NCBI GenBank assembly: GCA_903890595.1
Contig: CAITBU010000166.1
Coordinates: 1-13,638 of the forward strand
Reading direction: 5' to 3'
DNA length: 13,638 bases
DNA from: an uncultured Holophagaceae bacterium
Lineage (GTDB): Bacteria > Acidobacteriota > Holophagae > Holophagales > Holophagaceae
Made by a program: the position numbers and the translations under genes. Positions within the stretch are counted from its first letter, which is position 1. Every line of letters starts with the position of its first letter. Of the stretch, positions 6,770 through 13,034 are shown one piece after another. Below the pieces are notes generated by a model. The model saw nothing but the letters and a program-made list of their open reading frames with translations. It ran no database searches and was not told where the DNA came from.

Positions 6770-8436
6770 GCCGGGCCGCCTCTGGCCAGGGGCATTTCCA
6801 CCACAAAGGTGCTGCCCTCGCCCTTCACGCTGGCGACGGTGATCCGGCCATTCATGAGCCCCATGAAGCGCTGGCTGATAGCCAGCCCGAGGCCGGTACC
6901 ACCGAACTGCCGGGTGATGCTGCCATCCACCTGCTGAAAGGGCTTGAAGAGACGCCCCAGTTCCTCCGGGTTCATGCCGATGCCAGTGTCCTCGATGCGC
7001 ACCCGGAAGGTGCCGTCAGCCACGGTGCCCTGGATGGAGACGGTGCCGGCCTCGGTGAACTTGACCGCATTGCCAGCCAGGTTGGTGAAGACCTGGCGGA
7101 GGCGGGAGGCGTCACCCATCACGCGCACCGCGCCGGCCGGGCGCTCGTAGTCGATGGCAATGGGGCGGCCCTGGATGAGCCCGGCGGCCATGGCTCGCAC
7201 TTCGTCCAGCAGCTGCACGGGGTCGATCTCCCTGAGTTCCAGCTCCATCTTGCCCGCCTCGATCTTGGAAAGGTCCAGGATCGAGTCGATGAGCCCCAGC
7301 AGGGACTTCCCACTCTGGTAGATGATGCCCAGGTCCTCCCGGGCTTCCGGCTCCAGGGTGCCTCGGGGGTCCTGCATGAGCATCCCGGAGAAGCCGATGA
7401 TGGAGTTGAGGGGCGTCCTCAGCTCGTGGCTCATGTTGGCCAGGAAGTCGTCTTTGAGGCGGTCCACCTCCTTGAGCTTCTGGTAGCTGGTGAGCAGGTT
7501 GTCGTTCAGGTCCCGCAGCTCCCGGGTCTTCTCCTGGACCTTCTCCTCCAGGGTGCTGGCCCAGGCCTTCAGCTCTGCTCGGCTCTGCTCCAGACCTCGG
7601 GTGCGCTCGGTCACCAGCCCTTCCAGGTTGGCCCGGATCTCCTCCAGCTCCCAGATGGTCTCCATGAGCTGGCGGGTCCGCTCCTCCACCCGGTACTCCA
7701 GCAGGCGGTTCTGGCGCTCGATCTCGTCCCGGGAGAGCTTGAGGCGCTCGGTCATCACCGCAAAGGACTGGCTCAGGTCCTGCACCTCATCCCGGGTGTT
7801 TACCGTCACGGAAACCCCCTCCAGGTTGCCCAGGGCCACTTGCTGGGCCGCCTCGGTGAGCTGGATGACGGGCCGGAGGTAGATGTTGGACAGGAAGACG
7901 GCGGCACCGATGCCCAGCACCAGGGTGACCAGGCCCACGGCCAGGCTGGCCCGGATGTTCTCCCGGATGGCGCGCTGGGTCCCCTCCGTGGTGAAGCCGA
8001 TCACCAGCGTGCCGACCTTGTCGGCCCGGGGCTCCTCGTAGAAGACCGGTGCCACGGCCACGAGCATGCTGTCCTCGCGGCGGGTGTAGGTGTGGGAGAC
8101 CCCCTCCCGCGCCACCTGGCCCACGGCCCACTCCGGCGTGGTGGGGGTGCTGTCCAGGGGCTCGCCCTTGGGTCCATAGACGGCGCTGAAGCGGAAGGCG
8201 GGGATGTTCTGCACGCCCTGGAGGACCTTGGCGATGTCCCGGGTGTTGCCCATGCTCACCGCCGGCCCCAAGGCATAGCTCGCCGTCTCGGCGACCTGGC
8301 GGGCACTCAGCTCAGCCTGGGACTGGATCTGCCGTTCCGCCCAGCGAGGGTAGTACAGCAGATTGAAGGCGATGAACGAGAGGACCAGGATGCTGATAAC
8401 GGTGCTCAGCTTGGTCTTGATGGAGACTCGGAACAT
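6766..8436 (-). CDS. Membrane sensor histidine kinase (HAMP, long coiled coil, HisKA, HATPase)
   Basis: 556 residues. TM1 is about 10-29 (STVISILVLSFIAFNLLYY), a periplasmic sensor about 31-160 without a family I can name, TM2 about 163-184 and HAMP about 185-235 with P189 and the DEVQDL block. A long signalling helix at about 236-328 contains three copies of LExxVxExTRxL. HisKA has the phospho-acceptor H337 in MSHELRTPLNSIIGF. The HATPase has N456 (NLAGNAVKF), DTGIGM (483-488) and the GGTGLGLAI G2 box (512-520). All catalytic residues are present and no receiver is fused. The natural partner is the REC protein encoded directly downstream with an ATGA overlap. Upstream lies the chemoreceptor gene, 75 bp away across two hairpins. 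The Shine-Dalgarno is weak. The stimulus is unknown. Confidence 0.94.
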   Translation of the reverse strand: MFRVSIKTKLSTVISILVLSFIAFNLLYYPRWAERQIQSQAELSARQVAETASYALGPAVSMGNTRDIAKVLQGVQNIPAFRFSAVYGPKGEPLDSTPTTPEWAVGQVAREGVSHTYTRREDSMLVAVAPVFYEEPRADKVGTLVIGFTTEGTQRAIRENIRASLAVGLVTLVLGIGAAVFLSNIYLRPVIQLTEAAQQVALGNLEGVSVTVNTRDEVQDLSQSFAVMTERLKLSRDEIERQNRLLEYRVEERTRQLMETIWELEEIRANLEGLVTERTRGLEQSRAELKAWASTLEEKVQEKTRELRDLNDNLLTSYQKLKEVDRLKDDFLANMSHELRTPLNSIIGFSGMLMQDPRGTLEPEAREDLGIIYQSGKSLLGLIDSILDLSKIEAGKMELELREIDPVQLLDEVRAMAAGLIQGRPIAIDYERPAGAVRVMGDASRLRQVFTNLAGNAVKFTEAGTVSIQGTVADGTFRVRIEDTGIGMNPEELGRLFKPFQQVDGSITRQFGGTGLGLAISQRFMGLMNGRITVASVKGEGSTFVVEMPLARGGPA

Positions 8437-8446
8437 TCGGGGGACC

Positions 8447-8464
8447 CTGGGAACCGTCTCCCAG
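8447..8464. other. Small hairpin just upstream of the kinase start
   Basis: CTGGGA (8447-8452), a six-base loop, then TCCCAG (8459-8464): perfect 6-bp arms. It is 10 bases upstream of ATG 8436 and could mask the ribosome entry region. Confidence 0.4.
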
Positions 8465-8481
8465 CCTAGCAGTGGCGGCCG

Positions 8482-8510
8482 GGTCCCGTTCCCATTTGCA
8501 TGGGGGGACC
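8482..8510 (-). terminator. Stable stem-loop after mcp (terminator-like, no U-run)
   Basis: Directly after the mcp stop, the minus strand folds as GGTCCC + CCCAT, loop GCAA, ATGGG, bulge AAC, GGGACC. This gives 11 paired bases and a GNRA-type tetraloop, starting one base after the stop codon. There is no T-tract after it, so it may be a partial terminator, a processing site or a stabilising 3' hairpin that lowers kinase expression relative to the receptor. Confidence 0.55.
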
Positions 8511-8511
8511 G

Positions 8512-11058
8512 CTAGGACAGCTTGAAGAGGTTGACCTCGCGGTTGAGCAGATGCACCCGCACACCCAGCTGCTCGACGGCCCCGGCGGACACCTCGATGG
8601 CGCCCTCGCTCTCGATGGCCTTCCCCAGGACCCGGTTAATGGTCTCCTTCAGGGCGTGCACGTGGGCCTCCTGGCGCCCCAGGATCTCGTGGAGGTGGCC
8701 CGCCAGCGCACTCACCTGCTCCGTCGCCCGGGCGATCTCGTCGCTGCCGATGCCCTGCTCCCGGGTGGAGTCCCGCACCACTGCGGTGGCCTGCTGGACG
8801 TTCATGGCCAGGGACAGAATGTAGTTGCTGGTCTGTTGCTGTTCCTCGATGACGGAGCGGATGGCCCCTGCCTGCCGATGGATATTCCGGTTGGCCTCGT
8901 GGATCAGGGATGCCTGCCCCGCCTGCTGTAGGGCCTCGCCGAGAATGCCAGCCACCACGCTGTCGGTCTCGCTGACGGACTCCAGGATCGCCTGGAGCGC
9001 CACCTCGCTCTGGGCCACGGAGTCGGCTCCGTCCCGCACGGCATCCAGGCCCAGCTCCACCTGCTGGTAGGCCTTGCGGATCTCCGCCTGGAGGGCCCCG
9101 ATGATCTGCTGGATCTCCTGGGTGGAGCGCCCCGTCTGCTCCGCCAGGTGCTTGATCTCGTCGGCCACCACGGAGAAGCCTCGGGCCTGGCCCTCGCCCG
9201 AGCCGCCCTGGGAGGCGATGATCGCTGCATTCAGGGCCAGCAGGTTGGTCTGCTGGGCATGGTCCCCGATGTAGTCGAGGATCTTGGCGATCTCCGAGCC
9301 CATCTGCAGGAGGCTCCGGGTGGTCCCGTGGAAGTCCTTGACCACCCGCTCGATGACCTGGATCTTCTCCCGGTTGCGGGCCACCAGCTCCATCCCTCTG
9401 CCGGCGTTGTGAATCACCTTCTTGGTGTAGCGCTGGGCGATCTTCACGCTGTCATCGATGGCGGAAGTGCTCTGCTCCAGGTTCTCGGCGAACTCCCGGG
9501 TGTGCTCGGCATGCCCGGCCAGGTGGTCGATGTTCCGGCCCACATCCTTGATGGTCACATCGAAGTCCCGGAGGGCGGCAGTGATGCCCTCCACCACCAC
9601 CAGCAGCTCGTCCATGCTGCGGTTGATCTGCTGGCCGCTGGCCGCCATCTCAGTGATGGTGGCGGTGGTGCTCTCCGAGGCCAGGCTCAGCTCTGCAGAG
9701 CTGGCGCTGATCCCGATGGAAGTCTCGGTCAGCTGGTTGATCTCCCGGTGGAACCCATCGATCAGGGCTCGCTGGCCCTGGTTGGAGTGGCGCACCGCAT
9801 CCCCAGAGTCCCGGATGAGGGCCGTAGCCTTGGACAGCTCCCGGCTGGCCGTGCGGATCTGCACCACCATCCCCCGGAGGCTGGCCACCATCCGCCCGAA
9901 GCCCCCCACCAGGGAGGAGACCTCGTCATCACTGTAGACCGCCGCCAGGCGATCGATGCGGCCCTCGCTCACCTGCTGGGCGTTGCGGCTGAGCAGGAGC
10001 AGCGGGTGCTGCACGTCCCGGAGCAGGAGGGGAATGAAGTAGGCCAGGAAGGCCCCCGCCAGGAGCAGGATGACCAGGTTGGGCACGAGCGCCTTCCAGA
10101 CGGTCTCCGAGTACTCGGCCTCGGAAATCACCGCCTGGAGGTGAGACCCATCGGAGAGGCGGCGCACCACCTCCACATCGCCAATCCCGGAGGGGGCGAT
10201 GCGAGCCCCCAGAACCGCCCCGCCCCGGGCCGGGGAGAGGTGGAGGGTGAGGCCCCCGCCGGCCCCCAGCTTGAGGGTGTTGATGAAGCCTTCCAAGTCC
10301 TCCTGGGAGCCGGGGAACTCCATCGCAGCCTCAACCACATCCACCAGGTGCCCCACCTCGTAAGTGGCGAAGCCCATCACCTTGCTCTGGATGGAGGACT
10401 GAAGGGTGAGCCCTGAGACCAGGATGGACAGGAGCAGCACACCCCCTGCGATGCCCAGGATCCCGAACCCGAACTTGGCTCTCAGGCTGGTGGTGAAGCG
10501 GTCCTCCAGGCCCTCGAAGTCCGGCGTCTCCGCCAGCGTCCGGAAGGCCCGCATGAGGTTCTGCTTGGCCACGAAGTACAGGCTGATGGCCCCCAAGGTC
10601 GAGAGCACGAGGAACATGGCCAGGGTGATGAAGCTGGCCCAGAGGCTGCGCTCCAGGAACAGCTTCACCCAGAGGTAGCCCCCCCCGCTCAGACACAGGC
10701 CCAGGTAGAAGAACAGGGCCGAGCTGGCCTGGGGGAAGCGCGTCAGGAGGCGGGCGCTGGCGGGACCCAGCCCCCGGGCATCCAGGAGGCGCCCCAGACG
10801 GTAGACCTGGAGGAGCGAGAGGGTGGCGGAGACGAGCAGGAGGCCAAATCCAGCCAAGCTGCCCTGGAGGGTGAAGCGGAAGCCGAGCGGGGCGGTAAAG
10901 CCCCAGAGCACCGTTGTCACAACCCCGAGGATCGCCCAGACCAGCAGGGTTCCCGTTCTCAGGCGCCAGAGGATGAGGCTCCTGGAGGGGTGGGTACGAA
11001 AAGAGGTCCCCGAGCCGTACTCAGGCAGGCTTCCAGAAGTGGAATCGGGCGGCTCCAT
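8512..11058 (-). CDS. Methyl-accepting chemotaxis protein with six transmembrane segments
   Basis: 848 residues. Hydrophobic segments lie near 38-57, 64-84, 112-133, 143-164, 197-219 and 325-346. That gives a four-TM N-terminal membrane unit, a cytoplasmic link, and then a classic TM5 / periplasmic region of about 100 residues / TM6 arrangement. HAMP follows (about 347-400, with DDEVSSL). A long coiled coil runs to the end. The signalling hairpin tip is recognisable at 590-650: QQTNLLALNAAI (602-613), RGFSVVADEIKHLAEQTGRS (626-645). The tip differs from the usual AAIEAARAGE: it reads AAIIASQGGSGEG, with about three extra residues. There is no C-terminal NWETF-type CheR tether; it ends LFKLS. 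ATG 11058 makes it overlap rsmD by 38 bp, and I find no credible later start before TM1. It probably docks to CheA/CheW and senses a periplasmic or membrane cue. Confidence 0.93.
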   Translation of the reverse strand: MEPPDSTSGSLPEYGSGTSFRTHPSRSLILWRLRTGTLLVWAILGVVTTVLWGFTAPLGFRFTLQGSLAGFGLLLVSATLSLLQVYRLGRLLDARGLGPASARLLTRFPQASSALFFYLGLCLSGGGYLWVKLFLERSLWASFITLAMFLVLSTLGAISLYFVAKQNLMRAFRTLAETPDFEGLEDRFTTSLRAKFGFGILGIAGGVLLLSILVSGLTLQSSIQSKVMGFATYEVGHLVDVVEAAMEFPGSQEDLEGFINTLKLGAGGGLTLHLSPARGGAVLGARIAPSGIGDVEVVRRLSDGSHLQAVISEAEYSETVWKALVPNLVILLLAGAFLAYFIPLLLRDVQHPLLLLSRNAQQVSEGRIDRLAAVYSDDEVSSLVGGFGRMVASLRGMVVQIRTASRELSKATALIRDSGDAVRHSNQGQRALIDGFHREINQLTETSIGISASSAELSLASESTTATITEMAASGQQINRSMDELLVVVEGITAALRDFDVTIKDVGRNIDHLAGHAEHTREFAENLEQSTSAIDDSVKIAQRYTKKVIHNAGRGMELVARNREKIQVIERVVKDFHGTTRSLLQMGSEIAKILDYIGDHAQQTNLLALNAAIIASQGGSGEGQARGFSVVADEIKHLAEQTGRSTQEIQQIIGALQAEIRKAYQQVELGLDAVRDGADSVAQSEVALQAILESVSETDSVVAGILGEALQQAGQASLIHEANRNIHRQAGAIRSVIEEQQQTSNYILSLAMNVQQATAVVRDSTREQGIGSDEIARATEQVSALAGHLHEILGRQEAHVHALKETINRVLGKAIESEGAIEVSAGAVEQLGVRVHLLNREVNLFKLS

Positions 11059-11551
11059 ACTCGCGTGTTTCGGCCAGGTCCCAGCCGGGCTGTAGTTCCA
11101 GCGCGGTCTGGCGGTCCGTTTCGAACACCAGGACCCCCTTTGCCGAAACCCAGTGCCTCATGGGCAAGGCCAGCCTGGTCCAGATATCGGTAGCGAGTTC
11201 ATAAGGGGGATCCAGGAAGATCACGGCCTGCTCTTTGAAGGCATCAGCCTTCAGGCGGCGGACATCCAGCCGGAGCGCCGTCACAGAGGTCCCTTTCAGG
11301 TTCCGCTCCAGGCAGCCCCAGGCCGGCTCGGTAGACTCCACACAAGCGACCGGCGCATAGCCTCGGGAGTAGGCTTCCAGACCCACGGCTCCGGTGCCTG
11401 CGCACAGGTCCAGGAAGGGTCCGGTGGGCCAGCGCTGGAGGATGGAGAACAGGGCTTCCCGGGCCCGGTCAGCCGTGGGCCGCACCCGCAGGTCCCCAGG
11501 GGGTGGTGCCACCAAGCGGCGGCCCTTCAGCGTCCCAGCCACCACCCGCAT
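11021..11551 (-). CDS. rsmD: 16S rRNA (guanine966-N2)-methyltransferase RsmD
   Basis: RsmD methylates N2 of G966 in 16S rRNA using S-adenosylmethionine. I start at ATG 11551 (MRVVAGTLKGRRLVAPP), the family's usual N-terminus, giving 176 residues. The open frame further upstream is only the overlap with the fabH end. Signatures are RPTADRAREALFSIL (24-38), the SAM motif LDLCAGTGAVGLEAYSRG (47-64), VESTEP (71-76) and the catalytic LDPPYEL (113-119). It starts 7 bp after the fabH stop without a visible Shine-Dalgarno, and its start codon sits in a 6-bp inverted repeat, suggesting coupling to fabH translation. Its 3' end overlaps the first 38 bp of mcp. Confidence 0.93.
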   Translation of the reverse strand: MRVVAGTLKGRRLVAPPPGDLRVRPTADRAREALFSILQRWPTGPFLDLCAGTGAVGLEAYSRGYAPVACVESTEPAWGCLERNLKGTSVTALRLDVRRLKADAFKEQAVIFLDPPYELATDIWTRLALPMRHWVSAKGVLVFETDRQTALELQPGWDLAETREYGAARFHFWKPA

Positions 11552-11559
11552 GGGCGGGT
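11544..11559. repeat. Perfect inverted repeat over the rsmD start codon
   Basis: Minus strand ACCCGC, loop CCAT, GCGGGT. The A and T of the rsmD ATG fall in the loop and the G in the stem. The outer base touches the fabH stop codon, so ribosomes terminating on fabH would open the hairpin. Confidence 0.5.
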
Positions 11560-12560
11560 CAGTAGGCCCAGCGGAGCAGGGTGGCGCCCCAGGTAAACCC
11601 GGCGCCAAAGGCAGCCAGGGCGACCAGGTCACCCTTCTCCAGCCGACCCTGGCCCATGGCCTGATGGAGGGCGGTGGGGATGGTGGCTGCCGTGGTGTTG
11701 CCGAAGCGGTCGATGTTCACCATCATCCGGGCGGGATCGAGCTCCAGGCGCCGGGCGGCGGCGTCCATGATGCGGATGTTGGCCTGGTGCGGCACGAAGA
11801 GCTTGAGCTGATCACCGGTGTAGCCGTTCCGGTCCATGAGCGCCTTGCTGTTGTCGGCCATCTCCCGGACGGCGTTCTTGAAGACCTCACTGCCGGACTG
11901 GTGGATGCAGTGCTGCTTGCTGGCGACGGTCTCAGCGGTGGCGGGGCGCAGGCTGCCCCCGGCGGGCATGTGGAGGAACTCGCCCCCGGAGCCGTCCACC
12001 CGGTGGTGGAAGTCGAGGATGCCGAGGCCCTCCTCCACGCGCTCCACGATGACGGCGCCGGCACCATCCCCAAAGAGCACCGAGGTCGTGCGGTCCTCCA
12101 GGTTCAGGACGGAGGTCATGATGTCGGCCCCGACCACGCCGACCCGACTCACGGCCCCGCCAGCCACCATGGAAGCGGCGGTGGTAAGCGCATAGAGGAA
12201 CCCGGAGCAAGCGGCATTCACGTCGTAGCCAAAAGCCCCTGTGGCGCCAATCTTGTGCTGGATGCGGCAGGCCGTGGAAGGGAACTGGGTGTCGGGGGTC
12301 ACCGTAGCGACGATGATCAGGTCCAGCTCCGAGGCCTTCATGCCCCGGTTATCGAGGGCCATCTGCAGGGCGGGTGCTCCCAGGTCGGAGGCGCCAGTAC
12401 CAGGCTCAGCCCAGCGCCGCTCCCGAATGCCTGTGCGGGTGCGGATCCACTCGTCGTTGGTGTCCATGAACTTGGACAGGTCATCGTTGGTGACCACCCG
12501 CTCGGGATAGCACTCACCGGTGGCGGTGATTCCGACGGGGGCAGCAAGTCGACGGGTCAA
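11559..12560 (-). CDS. fabH: Beta-ketoacyl-ACP synthase III
   Basis: Condenses acetyl-CoA with malonyl-ACP to start type II fatty-acid synthesis. I choose TTG 12560 because GGAGG lies four bases upstream and the product (MTRRLAAPVGITATGECYP) aligns with FabH N-termini. In-frame ATGs at 12593 and 12581 would place that Shine-Dalgarno inside the gene. This gives 333 residues. The catalytic triad is C118 (VNAACSGF), H258 (VPHQANIR) and N288 (FGNTTAAT). TNDEWIRTRTGIRERR and FGDGAGAVIVE are also typical. It is separated from the usual plsX-fabD-acpP neighbours and sits between cheW and rsmD; whether another fabH exists cannot be seen. Confidence 0.96.
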   Translation of the reverse strand: MTRRLAAPVGITATGECYPERVVTNDDLSKFMDTNDEWIRTRTGIRERRWAEPGTGASDLGAPALQMALDNRGMKASELDLIIVATVTPDTQFPSTACRIQHKIGATGAFGYDVNAACSGFLYALTTAASMVAGGAVSRVGVVGADIMTSVLNLEDRTTSVLFGDGAGAVIVERVEEGLGILDFHHRVDGSGGEFLHMPAGGSLRPATAETVASKQHCIHQSGSEVFKNAVREMADNSKALMDRNGYTGDQLKLFVPHQANIRIMDAAARRLELDPARMMVNIDRFGNTTAATIPTALHQAMGQGRLEKGDLVALAAFGAGFTWGATLLRWAY

Positions 12561-12564
12561 AGTT

Positions 12565-12569
12565 CCTCC
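12565..12569 (-). promoter_or_regulatory. Shine-Dalgarno that decides the fabH start
   Basis: GGAGG followed by AACT and TTG on the minus strand. It is strong and correctly spaced for TTG 12560, and supports that start over the upstream ATGs. Confidence 0.7.
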
Positions 12570-12608
12570 GGAGCGAAACATTGATTGTCGCATGAACGGC
12601 AGGGCCCG

Positions 12609-13034
12609 TCAGGCTTGGATCCGAAGGCCCCGAAGCAGCCCCAGCATTCGCTCCGGATTCAGCTTGCGGCCCCAGCGCTGGTCAAGGGTAACCCGACCCC
12701 CGCTCCAGCCCCGGGCCAGACCCTCTGGCTCGGCCTCCCAGACATCTTCCCGCATGGACACCATGCCCGCCACTCGCACCACCGGTAGGCCGAAGCGGCG
12801 CAGCACGACCAGCAAGGAGGGTGGCGGCGAGGGACCGTCGCAGGCCGGCAGGTCCCTCCAAGCCAGTACCGGGAGGAAGGCCCCATTGTGGAGCACCACG
12901 CCTTCAATGCCGCGGGAGGCACCGGGCAGGGGCTGGATCGCCATCAGGGGTAGGACCTCCAGCACGTCGGCGGGCGACAGCAGGAGGGCCTGCCCCGCCG
13001 CCTCCACCTGGAGCCAGGAAGCGGTCTCAGACAT
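12609..13034 (-). CDS. Short, divergent CheW-like coupling protein
   Basis: 141 residues with the CheW fold pattern: an N-terminal strand block (SWLQVEAAGQALLLSPADVLEVLPL), GIEGVVLHNGAFLPVLAWRD (42-61) matching the usual hxGhhxLRGxhhPVhDLR region, and LLVVLRRFGLPVVRVAGMVSM (74-94). Its ATG 13034 overlaps the cheA stop by 8 bp, so it is translationally coupled to CheA and presumably bridges CheA and receptors. The RG and D of the canonical NLRG...DLR block are replaced (N50 and A58). It could alternatively be a regulatory or orphan CheW-domain protein. Position and fold make the CheW assignment fairly secure. Confidence 0.8.
   Translation of the reverse strand: MSETASWLQVEAAGQALLLSPADVLEVLPLMAIQPLPGASRGIEGVVLHNGAFLPVLAWRDLPACDGPSPPPSLLVVLRRFGLPVVRVAGMVSMREDVWEAEPEGLARGWSGGRVTLDQRWGRKLNPERMLGLLRGLRIQA

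Noticed and set aside
5732..6937. Long plus-strand open frame opposite the REC-pseudokinase gene
   Set aside because: Antisense shadow with no domain pattern; the minus strand has clear receiver motifs.
9148..10416. 422-residue plus-strand open frame opposite mcp
   Set aside because: Shadow of the MCP coiled coil; its length is explained by GC-rich codons lacking stops on the complement.
11394..12584. Plus-strand open frame opposite fabH and rsmD
   Set aside because: Spans two real minus-strand genes and shows no recognisable motif.
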